This document shows, piece by piece, positions 36,707 to 44,447 of a stretch of 64,000 nucleotides of DNA. Each line of letters opens with the position of its first letter. Position 1 is the stretch's first letter. This DNA is from Metabacillus schmidteae. Lineage in GTDB: Bacteria > Bacillota > Bacilli > Bacillales > Bacillaceae. The notes beneath the pieces were generated by a model that saw only the letters and a list, made by a program, of their open reading frames with translations, did not search any database and had not been told where the DNA came from. Position numbers and translations under genes: made by a program. The DNA lies in NCBI RefSeq assembly GCF_903166545.1, contig NZ_CAESCH010000001.1, positions 2,670,001 to 2,734,000 of the forward strand, given 5' to 3'.

Positions 36707-36755
36707 AGTCGCACCTCCTTTATGAGAGGCAGAACAAGCAAACCCTCATGCGACT
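36707..36755 (-). promoter_or_regulatory. Leader hairpin that can sequester the toxin ribosome-binding site
   Basis: On the minus strand AGTCGCA (36755-36749) pairs perfectly with TGCGACT (36713-36707). Inside it TGAGGG can pair with CCTCTCA. The Shine-Dalgarno AAAGGAGG (36720-36713) lies at the inner edge of the stem, so folding would reduce translation, as in known type I toxins. Confidence 0.6.
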
Positions 36756-36939
36756 TTCATTTTGTTATCGCAGAATAGAAGACCTAGCTACCAAATAAAT
36801 CCTATTCCACTTTCTATTTAAAACCACTCCCTTAGGCAGTTATGATATAGAATATTGAGTTAAGTGCGTGTCTTATGACGCTTTTTTGAAAATTTTTAAT
36901 AAAAGTTAAAAATTTTCAACCATAATGCAAAAAAAAAGA

Positions 36940-37569
36940 TTAATCATCACCAGATTTTTCTCTATATAAGATTTCGTTGAGGGGCGGGTAATCTAGGGCA
37001 TGCCAAATTCTAAGAAAGAATTCTATAGAAGGTTGTGATTTATTATTCATATAAATGGATAAATTACTTTTATCGATGCCTGTCATTTCTGAAAGTTCTT
37101 TTTGCGTCATTTTTCGTTCTTTCATTATTTTCTTCATGTTATTTTTAATCAAGCCGTCATGATAATTAATAAGCGGTTCGACATTTTTCCTTGGAGTATT
37201 TCCCAGTTGTTTGGCTGCTTCATTTAAAAAGGGAAGAAACTCAGGAAGTGATTCATACAATTTCCTGGTTATTTCTTTAGGTTTATGAGCATCAATGTTA
37301 TCCAGCATGGAATCGATAAAATACATGGTTGCACCCTTGATGAAATCTTCCGGGGTATACTCAATATTTATTTTATCCATTTTAGCTTCCACATTGGCAT
37401 ATGTTGTATAGGACTGTATCTTTTCAAAATTCTCCCTTTTAAACCCTACTTTAACATATACATATCCATCATTTTTCGGTGTACCTTCTGTTTCGGTTGT
37501 GTGATTGTCGTCTAAGTCCATATACACAACTTTAGTATGTTCTGCATTATTCTTTTTTCGCATGTTCAT
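36940..37569 (-). CDS. XRE-family DNA-binding protein
   Basis: A 209-residue protein. The C-terminal ~70 residues are an XRE/Cro-type helix-turn-helix (MKKIMKERKMTQKELSEMTG, KSNLSIYMNNKSQPSIEFFLRIWHAL). The N-terminal ~140 residues are charged, with VKVGFKRENFEKIQSYTTYANVEAKM; I do not recognise the domain. Start ATG follows TAGGAGGCGA. The gene lies next to the toxin-like peptide gene on the same strand and is divergent from a 20-codon ORF. It could be a plasmid/prophage-type regulator that remained in the terminus region. Confidence 0.75.
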   Translation of the reverse strand: MNMRKKNNAEHTKVVYMDLDDNHTTETEGTPKNDGYVYVKVGFKRENFEKIQSYTTYANVEAKMDKINIEYTPEDFIKGATMYFIDSMLDNIDAHKPKEITRKLYESLPEFLPFLNEAAKQLGNTPRKNVEPLINYHDGLIKNNMKKIMKERKMTQKELSEMTGIDKSNLSIYMNNKSQPSIEFFLRIWHALDYPPLNEILYREKSGDD

Positions 37570-37628
37570 GTATATCGCCTCCTAAACGTGGACAAGATAT
37601 GTTTAACAAAATAAGCGAGGTGCTAAAA

Positions 37629-37691
37629 ATGACAAAAGATGAAAGAAAAGATGTAACAAGAGATGTAGGTGGCACTGGAAAGCGTTCGTAA
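37629..37691 (+). CDS. Possible 20-residue peptide gene
   Basis: A short ORF reading MTKDERKDVTRDVGGTGKRS, with GAGGTG six bases before the ATG, and a hairpin terminator about 100 bp downstream. It is divergent from the XRE gene with 59 bases between the starts. It is hydrophilic and has no signal sequence. Good translation signals are the only support; it could be chance. Confidence 0.35.
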   Translation: MTKDERKDVTRDVGGTGKRS

Positions 37692-37794
37692 TCTTTGCAA
37701 AACTGAAAGGGAGTCGAACTTAGCTTCCTTGATTAATACAAGATAAATCCTATTTTCTTGAGTTATGTAAGATCATAAAATAATCATTAATGAC

Positions 37795-37818
37795 GACACA
37801 ATTGGTGTCTTTTTTTTC
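37795..37818 (+). terminator. Terminator after the short ORF
   Basis: GACAC (37795-37799) pairs with GTGTC (37805-37809), then eight T residues. The short stem with long T-run indicates that a + strand transcript ends here. Confidence 0.6.
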
Positions 37819-37987
37819 GTTTAGAAAATATAAATTGGCAGTGGGGGAGCTTTCAACGTAGTGGCCAATTTTTAAGTACAAAGTATAAGTGCAACTGGCT
37901 CGCCAATCAGCGAGGTTTCTTTATTATATGTTAGTTAGATGGTTCTTATTAACTTCAATTGAAAAACTTCAACTCTCGGTTGAAAAT

Positions 37988-38030
37988 GAAAAATAGAGCC
38001 CGTCTCGGTAGTGAGAGGGCTCTATTTTTC
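37988..38030. terminator. Bidirectional terminator of the arsR-ydcZ operon
   Basis: GAAAAATAGAGCCC pairs perfectly over 14 bp with GGGCTCTATTTTTC around a 15-base loop. It lies 17 bp beyond the end of the second ydcZ-like gene. Confidence 0.85.
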
Positions 38031-38046
38031 ATTTTAGTTTATTTTA

Positions 38047-38520
38047 TTAAGTATTTTGTACTTGGGTTTCTTCACTCGAGCGTTTATTTCCTTGATAGAT
38101 TAAATATAGAGAAATAATCATAAATAGTAATGCGAAAGTACGTTTCATATCTAATTCTATAACTAAACTATTGAACCATCCAAAATGATCAATAATCAAA
38201 CCAATCACAAGTTGACCAGCTATACCAGCAATATTAGTAGCGATAACTCCAATTCTTGGAACTGCTACGACAGTTAGAAGTAAATACATAGTTCCCAAAA
38301 ATGCAGCGCTCAATTGCCATTTAGGTACTTCTAACAATGCAAGCACATTTCCACTGCCAAAAAACAAAATGAAAATGATAAGAAACATTGTTCCGGTAAG
38401 AAAGGTTAAAAATGTTGTTTCAATTGTTCCTGCTTTTCGACTAAATGTACCATTGATTGATGATTGTGCGCTTAATGTGATGCCGCCAATTAACGTGAAT
38501 AAAATCATTAATAGACCCAT
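38047..38520 (-). CDS. YdcZ-family (DUF606) DMT-superfamily membrane protein 2
   Basis: A 157-residue protein with five hydrophobic helices: FTLIGGITLSAQSSINGTFS at the start, then FLTFLTGTMFLIIF, and AGIAGQLVIGLIIDHFGWF near the end. These are characteristic of the short DMT_YdcZ family, half-size transporters that often occur as adjacent pairs and may form heterodimers. It follows its paralogue by 13 bp in the arsR operon. Substrate unknown. Confidence 0.85.
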   Translation of the reverse strand: MGLLMILFTLIGGITLSAQSSINGTFSRKAGTIETTFLTFLTGTMFLIIFILFFGSGNVLALLEVPKWQLSAAFLGTMYLLLTVVAVPRIGVIATNIAGIAGQLVIGLIIDHFGWFNSLVIELDMKRTFALLFMIISLYLIYQGNKRSSEETQVQNT

Positions 38521-38533
38521 AATTACAGACCTC

Positions 38534-38962
38534 CTAGTTTATTAATATAAGTGCGATAATCATTGAAATAACTGCAAAAATATTTTCTTTATTAATCCTG
38601 GTTTTCTTACTGCCAAGCCATCCGAAATGTTCAATAACCATACTCATTACTAATTGCCCAATAATTACAGCCACCATTGTTATGCCAACACCAACGAATG
38701 GTACACTTACAACAATAGAGGTTAAGTAAACAACACCAAGGACACCTCCAAGTAATGTCCATTTAGGTGCTTCAACTATATAGGAAAGTTTCCCTTTTCC
38801 AAAAAAGAGCCACAATAGCCCCATGATGATAGAACCCATAAAGAAGTTATAAAAGCTTGTTTCTATTTGTCCAATTGATTTTCCTAGTTCAGCATAGATA
38901 GCTCCTTCAAAGCTAAGTGCTGCACCTGCTAGTAGCGCTAATATATATGTGATGTAACGCAT
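38534..38962 (-). CDS. YdcZ-family (DUF606) DMT-superfamily membrane protein 1
   Basis: A 142-residue paralogue of the next gene, with ILALLAGAALSFEGAIYAEL, FYNFFMGSIIMGLLWLFFGKG and VIIGQLVMSMVIEHFGWLG. It also has five helices. Start follows GGAGGGATTCC. It lies 85 bp after the ArsR gene on the same strand. The pair probably forms one transporter, with opposite membrane orientations possible, as in other small DMT pairs. Confidence 0.85.
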   Translation of the reverse strand: MRYITYILALLAGAALSFEGAIYAELGKSIGQIETSFYNFFMGSIIMGLLWLFFGKGKLSYIVEAPKWTLLGGVLGVVYLTSIVVSVPFVGVGITMVAVIIGQLVMSMVIEHFGWLGSKKTRINKENIFAVISMIIALILIN

Positions 38963-39047
38963 TAAAGGAATCCCTCCTAATTTCTTTATTTTTAAATATC
39001 TAGAATAATCGATATATTATTTCGTAAAAAAACAGAAATCAACCAAC

Positions 39048-39362
39048 TCAGATTTCTGTTTTAAGATATTCAGCAAACTGACGAATGGCTTCTTCGTTTC
39101 TTCGATAGTACGTCCACTGACCATAACGAACAGATTCAAGAAGACCAGCCTTCTGCATCATATTTAAGTAGTGAGATATCGTAGATTGAGAAGCTTCGGC
39201 TTTCTCTTGAATGTCTCCTACACATACTCCTCCTTTATAACTTACCTCCTTTGGCAGGTGAGCACCTTGTTTAGGAAAATGCTTCTCTGGTTCCTTCAAC
39301 CACTGTAAAATGTTAAGTCTAGTTTTGTTTGATAACGCCTTAAAAACATCGATTGGTTCCAT
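39048..39362 (-). CDS. ArsR-family transcriptional regulator
   Basis: A 104-residue winged-helix repressor. The N-terminal segment VFKALSNKTRLNILQWLKEP and the recognition helix AEASQSTISHYLNMMQKAGLL are typical. It has one Cys in the wing-adjacent part (GGVCVGDI) but no clear ELCVCDL metal motif. First gene of an operon with two YdcZ-like transporters, so it probably regulates its own operon. The inducer is not evident. Confidence 0.85.
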   Translation of the reverse strand: MEPIDVFKALSNKTRLNILQWLKEPEKHFPKQGAHLPKEVSYKGGVCVGDIQEKAEASQSTISHYLNMMQKAGLLESVRYGQWTYYRRNEEAIRQFAEYLKTEI

Positions 39363-39463
39363 AGGATAAATTATATATCGGTTTTTTTCGATATGTCAAC
39401 TTAAGAGCAGTACCTTATTAGTGGATAGTTTTTCTCTCTTTTGATAACAGCCGAAATAAAAGA

Positions 39464-39499
39464 CTGCCGAAAAACTTAAAACAAATACGTTTTCGACAG
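39464..39499 (-). terminator. Terminator of the ECF S-component gene
   Basis: On the minus strand CTGTCGAAAAC and GTTTTTCGGCAG form an 11-12 bp stem, followed by TCTTTTA. It lies just beyond the stop codon at 39518. Confidence 0.7.
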
Positions 39500-39517
39500 C
39501 TTTAGTAGGCTAGGGGG

Positions 39518-40105
39518 CTATTTTTTTCTCAATTTTAATAAAGGTTTGGAAATAATTGGCGTCAACACACCTGCAAGTACTGCTTCAGTAATTCCATTAG
39601 TTGCTACAATCGTCAGCAGCGCAGGTAAGAGCTGCTCCAAGTCCATCTTCAAAAAGTTCGCATATGGTTCCCGATAAAATAAATAAATGAATCCAAGCAC
39701 TAATACAGTATTTGTGAAAGATCCCAGCACACCTGCTATACTCATTCTTACTGTTTCATTGAGCTTTCTGCTGAGTACTTGATGAAATACATATGCAGCA
39801 ACCACTCCAATTAAAATCCGAGGCAAAACGGATATAAGCGGATTCGTGAAAACAATTGGTGCAATTATGCTTGTCGGTGCGACAAATGCCCTGATGAACG
39901 TGATCATTCCCCATATGCCCCCAACAATGGCTCCTTCTTTCGTTCCGAGGACGATTGCGGCAATTATGACCGTAACCTGAATAATCGTTAAGCTAAGCGG
40001 TCCAATTGGGATATATCCTAAAAATGGGATTGTCGTTTGAATAATGATAATGGAAGCAAGCATCCCTAATAGGACCATTCGGAATGTCTTATTTTCTTTG
40101 TTCAT
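39518..40105 (-). CDS. ECF transporter S component (vitamin uptake)
   Basis: A 195-residue membrane protein with about six helices. YIPIGPLSLTIIQVTVIIAA, GTKEGAIVGGIWGMITFIRA and NPLISVLPRILIGVVAAYVF are typical of substrate-binding S components of energy-coupling factor transporters. The pattern reminds me of the PanT-like (pantothenate) group, but this is not certain. The frame opens at 40141; ATG at 40105 with AAAGGAG at seven bases is the start. It would use the shared EcfA/A'/T module encoded elsewhere. No vitamin riboswitch was seen upstream. Confidence 0.78.
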   Translation of the reverse strand: MNKENKTFRMVLLGMLASIIIIQTTIPFLGYIPIGPLSLTIIQVTVIIAAIVLGTKEGAIVGGIWGMITFIRAFVAPTSIIAPIVFTNPLISVLPRILIGVVAAYVFHQVLSRKLNETVRMSIAGVLGSFTNTVLVLGFIYLFYREPYANFLKMDLEQLLPALLTIVATNGITEAVLAGVLTPIISKPLLKLRKK

Positions 40106-40361
40106 GAATAAACTCCTTTTAACTAATAATCCATTCCTCATTATAATTCTATAGATGCATAAGAGACAATAGGGAGACAGGGGAAAGGGGGAAAAAGTTG
40201 GTAAATACTTAATGTTCTTTTTAAGTTTGTTTTAAGTACAATTTTTCTTCAACATAAATCCTCTTTGGAAGGAGTATAAGCGTCTAGGCTGTTGATTATC
40301 CCTAAAAAAGAATAATATGGTATTAGGATTAAGTAATTTAAAATATGGAGAGGGTGATTTT

Positions 40362-41117
40362 ATGAAATCAACGGATAAATTCACAGACAAAGCTGAGGTG
40401 TATGCAAAATACCGTCCTAATTACCCCGATGAATATATTGAATATTTAATCACTAAAGCTAAATTAAATGAGGAGTGTATGATTGCTGATATTGGCTCGG
40501 GAACTGGAATATTAAGCAGGCAATTCATTGAAAGGGGATTTACTGTAATCGGTGTGGAACCAAATGATGATATGAGAACCGTAGCGGAACAATCGTTGAA
40601 GCGGTTTTCCCGTTTTATCTCGATTAAGGCAACGGCAGAAAACACTACAATAAATAATAATAGTTTAGATTTAGTTACGGTTGCACAGGCATTTCATTGG
40701 TTTAACAAAAAGAAGTTCAGATTAGAATGCCAACGGATTTTAAAACAGGATGGGAAAGTGGCCCTTGTATGGAATAGCAGGGATGGTTCGAGCGATTTAA
40801 ACAAGGAAAGTGCTGAAGTTTGCCAAAAGTACTGTCCAAATTTTAAAGGTTTTAGTGGTGGAATAGAGGAAACTCCAGATGTATATCAGCAGTTTTTCAA
40901 AGATGGAAAGTATGATTATAAAAACTTTCGAAATGACTTGCAAATTGATTTTAATGGATTTTTGGGTAGGTACTTATCCGCTTCCTATTCACCAAAAAAG
41001 ATCGACAAGGAATATACCCCCTTCATTGCTGCATTATCGAATTTATTTGAGAAATACAGTGAAAATGGAAAAATAGTTATCCAAAATAATACAAGAAGCT
41101 ATTTAGGAAAAGTGTAA
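40362..41117 (+). CDS. Class I SAM-dependent methyltransferase
   Basis: A 251-residue cytosolic methyltransferase. Motif I is MIADIGSGTGILSRQFIERG, the acidic residue after beta 2 is in GVEPNDDMRT, and the motif IV region is LDLVTVAQAFHWF. Such FHWF-containing proteins (methyltransferase type 11 group) act on small molecules or lipids; the substrate is unknown. The frame opens at 40317, but ATG at 40362 with GGAGAGGG upstream and the segment STDKFTDKAEVYAKYRPNYP matches the family start. Confidence 0.85.
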   Translation: MKSTDKFTDKAEVYAKYRPNYPDEYIEYLITKAKLNEECMIADIGSGTGILSRQFIERGFTVIGVEPNDDMRTVAEQSLKRFSRFISIKATAENTTINNNSLDLVTVAQAFHWFNKKKFRLECQRILKQDGKVALVWNSRDGSSDLNKESAEVCQKYCPNFKGFSGGIEETPDVYQQFFKDGKYDYKNFRNDLQIDFNGFLGRYLSASYSPKKIDKEYTPFIAALSNLFEKYSENGKIVIQNNTRSYLGKV

Positions 41118-41170
41118 TAAAACAATAAATATTATCTCTGAGTGTGAAAGGGATGATAATAACTCACATA

Positions 41171-41206
41171 GCAAATGGGTTGTCCTTTATTCAGACAACC
41201 CATTTT
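41171..41206. terminator. Bidirectional terminator between the methyltransferase and PNPOx-like genes
   Basis: GCAAATGGGTTGTC pairs with GACAACCCATTTTGC (one bulged T) around a nine-base loop. It is placed between two convergent genes. Confidence 0.8.
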
Positions 41207-41210
41207 GCAT

Positions 41211-41699
41211 TTATTTATTCAGTTCAATCGTTTCATTAATATCAGCCGATCTAGAACTTTGACCTGTCATGCGCTTATAGAAAAAAGCGATTTTCTTCGT
41301 GAAATTGCCTGTTTCCCAATATTCGGCTGCTACCGCTTTTACCTTAATCAAGACAACGTTAGGATCATCATAAGAAGCTTGCATAATTTTCTCATATGTT
41401 TGGCTCCACAATTCCTTTTTCTTCTCTAAATCCTCAACGATTTCCGCTCTTCCACGGACCGAGACATAGGACTTACCTGCATAAGCCACATTAACATCAT
41501 GATCATGTAAAATTTCTTCATACTTATTAGTCTCTTTTTTAGTGAAAAACCATAAATCACCATCAAACTCTACTTCTTGTGTTTTCATAGGCCGAGAAAT
41601 AAGCCCTTCTTCAGTTACCGTAGTCAGCATGGCCGTGTCTACGTCTTTGATTAACTCTCTTAATGTTTCTATTTCTTCTTGTTTCATCATGTTAGACAT
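41211..41699 (-). CDS. Pyridoxamine 5'-phosphate oxidase-like protein, general stress protein 26 family
   Basis: A 162-residue split-barrel flavin-binding protein. MLTTVTEEGLISRPMKTQEV and DGDLWFFTKKETNKYEEI followed by VNVAYAGKSYVSVRGRAEIV define the general stress protein 26 group (COG3871) of the PNPOx superfamily. Such proteins bind FMN or related cofactors; physiological role unknown. GAGGTG six bases before ATG 41699 decides that start over GTG/ATG at 41708/41705. Intergenic 41700-42010 shows only AT-rich sequence. Confidence 0.85.
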   Translation of the reverse strand: MSNMMKQEEIETLRELIKDVDTAMLTTVTEEGLISRPMKTQEVEFDGDLWFFTKKETNKYEEILHDHDVNVAYAGKSYVSVRGRAEIVEDLEKKKELWSQTYEKIMQASYDDPNVVLIKVKAVAAEYWETGNFTKKIAFFYKRMTGQSSRSADINETIELNK

Positions 41700-42010
41700 T
41701 TCCATCACCTCATTATATTTTATAGAGGTATACTACCCTTTACACCAACTTTTAATCGCGGATTACTAAACTAAATCAACAAAATGATGCTTTACAACAG
41801 GAAATAAAAAGGGGGAGTGAGAATGCTTAAGGATTAAATGTACTAGTATTATTGGAAATAATGAAGCTTTTCTTACTCCAATTTTGTAATATGAGGAGAT
41901 ATTTAATAGTAAGTCAACTAACAAATCTTAATGAGCGATCTTCTGCAAACGAAGTGCTTTCTTGAATAATCCCAATAAAATGTAAGTAAATAAAAAAACT
42001 GATAATAAAA

Positions 42011-42505
42011 TTAATCGTTATTCTTTGGAATACGACTATTATCAGCTTTTCTAACTAGTGCAATATATGTTCGAGAAAAAATAAAAGTCAAAGTCAGTGA
42101 TATAAAGCTTAAATAAATATTCCAACCCTTTTTAAATTTAATTAGGCTTGTGCGTGTCTCAAAATAATATTCGACTAAGCTCATTGGGACACTAAACAAA
42201 AATGACTTTGCTATTATTCCAAAAATATTCGATGTCTTAGTAGCTTGGTTATAGTAAACACATACTACTGGGAAAAGTAAATAGTCAAAAATAAAGCTAA
42301 TGTCAAACCATTTAAATAAATTTATAGGGTAAACAATTTTACCTTTAGTAACTGCTAACTTATCAAGAATGGAAGCGATATAACCTTTAAATAGAAAAAC
42401 TAACATCCAGTCTTTTGTGGGAGGTTTCCTCATTAGATTTAATAACATCATTATTCCAAAGACCAATAATAGTCTTAGAGTGTTTTTTTCAAATTGTTGT
42501 TTCAT
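42011..42505 (-). CDS. Polytopic membrane protein, probably CBO0543 family
   Basis: The 164-residue product has four to five hydrophobic helices and the segments KPPTKDWMLVFLFKGYIASILDKL, FDISFIFDYLLFPVVCVYYN and SVPMSLVEYYFE. I recall these as the pattern of the CBO0543 family of Bacillus and Clostridium membrane proteins, which has no known function. A start with a moderate ribosome site (GAGGTAAACC) precedes the ATG. It is not clearly in an operon. Confidence 0.6.
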   Translation of the reverse strand: MKQQFEKNTLRLLLVFGIMMLLNLMRKPPTKDWMLVFLFKGYIASILDKLAVTKGKIVYPINLFKWFDISFIFDYLLFPVVCVYYNQATKTSNIFGIIAKSFLFSVPMSLVEYYFETRTSLIKFKKGWNIYLSFISLTLTFIFSRTYIALVRKADNSRIPKNND

Positions 42506-42633
42506 GGTTTACCTCGAATCAATTTAAAGAAATAGTATTGATAAAAATGGTATTACAAAAAGGGTTAATTGATATCTTATTGTAGAATTTATTCTGGATC
42601 TAAAGTGTGAAACAACTAACATTTGAGTGATGG

Positions 42634-42783
42634 TTATTCTGATTTACCTGTTTTATTTGAGTTTATTATTAATTCTTTAACTTTTGTGTGATGATAAATA
42701 GTTAATGTTATTCCGATTATACTTAAGATTGTTGATAAAACTGTACTATACATAAGTCCTTTAGTTACATTTTTGTTAAGCAT
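42634..42783 (-). CDS. Small single-pass membrane protein, unknown
   Basis: ATG at 42783 with AAAGGA nine bases upstream gives a 49-residue product (MLNKNVTKGLMYSTVLSTIL, then SIIGITLTIYHH and a polar tail). One membrane helix is evident. No family recognised. It lies downstream of no evident partner; intergenic distances exceed 100 bp on both sides. Confidence 0.45.
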   Translation of the reverse strand: MLNKNVTKGLMYSTVLSTILSIIGITLTIYHHTKVKELIINSNKTGKSE

Positions 42784-42963
42784 GAGCAACATTCCTTTAC
42801 TGGTAATAGTCGTTTTTATTATCAAGTACATACAGATAATTTATTCAAAATTTTATTTCGTAAACCGCGTAAATTGAGAAGAATGAACTTTAACTATCGA
42901 ATTAGCAGTGATGGTCAAATAGGAAATTGTATGACACTAAAAATAATTAAGGGTGGAGGAATC

Positions 42964-43188
42964 ATGAAAAATAAAATTCACATTTTACCTGGTGGTAGCA
43001 AATATGAACAATCGAAAGCATTTTTAGAGTGGGCTTCTTTATATGATAGTGTTGTAATGGAAGTTAGAAGTAAAGCTTTACATGAGGATTGGATAGCAGC
43101 TTTATCTTGTCCAATATTAAAAATTGAAGGAGATCATTCAGTTAATGAAAGAGTAGATATTGTTTTAGACTACTTAAATTCTAATTGA
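42964..43188 (+). CDS. Small cytosolic protein, unknown
   Basis: A 74-residue protein from an ATG with GGTGGAGGAATC directly upstream: MKNKIHILPGGSKYEQSKAF, later WIAALSCPILKIEGDHSVNE and ending DIVLDYLNSN. The composition is alpha/beta and soluble. The frame is open back to 42874, but the ribosome site marks 42964. I do not recognise a family. It might be a small stand-alone domain. Confidence 0.5.
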   Translation: MKNKIHILPGGSKYEQSKAFLEWASLYDSVVMEVRSKALHEDWIAALSCPILKIEGDHSVNERVDIVLDYLNSN

Positions 43189-43309
43189 ACTAAAAGGAGA
43201 GTCTGCTGAACAAATGATCGTTTATATTTTATGATCTTCGACAAAATAGAGCTTTTCTGTAACAGTGAGGAGTGCTTATTTATTGTATTATTTGAACTTT
43301 TCTTTGTTT

Positions 43310-43516
43310 TTAATTGCATATACCCTTTGGACAACATCTTTGACAAACAGAAAGATACTTGTCCAGTTCTTGGCTTACTTCGAGTGCTTCTCGACTATTT
43401 AATCCATATTGTTGTCCCGTGTTTATTAATTCTTTTCTTAGGAATTCGATGTATTGACCAAGTGCAGTAGTTGTTTCTATGTTAAATGAACCATTATTAA
43501 TTATCTTAATATCCAT
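43310..43516 (-). CDS. Spo0E-like aspartyl-phosphate phosphatase
   Basis: A 68-residue protein with the Spo0E-family helical hairpin: IEFLRKELINTGQQYGLNSR and then ALEVSQELDKYLSV, which contains the SQELD motif used against Spo0A~P. Members dephosphorylate Spo0A~P and delay sporulation, or act on other response regulators. The C-terminus is short and Cys-rich (CQRCCPKGICN), an unusual ending. ATG at 43516 follows TTGGAGG by five bases. Confidence 0.8.
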   Translation of the reverse strand: MDIKIINNGSFNIETTTALGQYIEFLRKELINTGQQYGLNSREALEVSQELDKYLSVCQRCCPKGICN

Positions 43517-43677
43517 TTTAGCCTCCAATAATGTTGACATTAACTATTTAATTATAATCTTTTTTAAGTACCCATTAAAGATTGTAAAATGGGTTTTTTT
43601 GAAAAATAATCAAAATATAGGGGAAATGTAGTTTCAAACAAGTCATAAGCTAATTTAAAAGGAGCTGTTATATACGA

Positions 43678-43809
43678 GTGGGATTTGAAAATAAATATCG
43701 TTTAAGAGACTTGAAAATTCCTGAGCAACGCGAAATTATGTTAAAAAAGATTCAGCAGGACCTAATTAATGATGAAAATATTTTATCTTTTTTTATTGTG
43801 GGTCTATAG
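43678..43809 (+). pseudogene. N-terminal fragment of a nucleotidyltransferase gene
   Basis: A GTG-started frame (GGAGCTG upstream) reads VGFENKYRLRDLKIPEQREI, then MLKKIQQDLINDENILSFFI and VGL before a TAG. This resembles the start of antibiotic-type or MNT-like nucleotidyltransferases, in which the next residues would be a GGS...SDIDL active site. That part is absent, so only about 43 residues remain. The remnant directly abuts another truncated frame at 43817, suggesting a deletion between them. Confidence 0.55.
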
Positions 43810-43816
43810 AAAATGA

Positions 43817-44251
43817 AAATTAAGAGTTATTCATGATGGTACAAACCCATTTATGGAAGAAGCAAAAGTAGTTAAAGAATATGAAAAGAAATTCAATAAA
43901 AATATATTAGTACCGAGTAAATTTCCGTTCGAAATCACTGGCTGCCATGGATCGATTAATGACAAAGAATTATCAATATATTATAGAATTGAGAGTATAA
44001 ATGGTTTTCTTAAAATAACTGTTTCTCCAATTAGTGTCGATTTAGATAAATGTAAAGGTAAAACCGATAAGTTCTATACTTTGGATGATGGAACAAGAGC
44101 TATATACAGAGGAGAATTTGATTTAGGATATGAGATGAGGTTTCAGAAAGATGGATTGCAATACACAGTAGCAATCGGTAATAAGAAGAGTCTAAGTAAG
44201 AAATTCAAAGCCGGGGATTTAATCAAAATTGTTGAATCTATGCAGTATTAA
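43817..44251 (+). pseudogene. N-terminally truncated conserved protein
   Basis: The ATG at 43853 would give 132 residues, but coding-like sequence continues upstream in frame (KLRVIHDGTNPFMEEAK) to a TGA at 43814, without a start codon. The product (PSKFPFEITGCHGSINDKEL, GFLKITVSPISVDLDK, TLDDGTRAIYRGEFDLGYEM) looks like the outer domain of a Bacillus lipoprotein whose signal peptide has been lost. It may still be translated from 43853, without a good ribosome site. Read as a remnant next to the nucleotidyltransferase fragment. Confidence 0.55.
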
Positions 44252-44447
44252 GGATGACTTATAAAGCGGTATATGTAATTTTATAAATGCTTTTCGTATG
44301 AGTATTATTTATAGATTCAATTATACTTAAAAGTGGAAAGACTGAATCTCACAATAATTCAAATAAAACACACATTAAGTCCTTTTTATGATTTTTATGC
44401 CCCCTAGAGAATATATATGAAAAAATACTTTTTATATGGGGGATTAT

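Noticed and set aside
36584..36778. 64-codon plus-strand frame over the toxin locus
   Set aside because: It overlaps the toxin gene on the opposite strand, has no ribosome-binding site and includes the antisense RNA terminator.
43231..43470. 79-codon plus-strand frame
   Set aside because: It is the antisense shadow of the Spo0E-like gene and lacks a ribosome-binding site.
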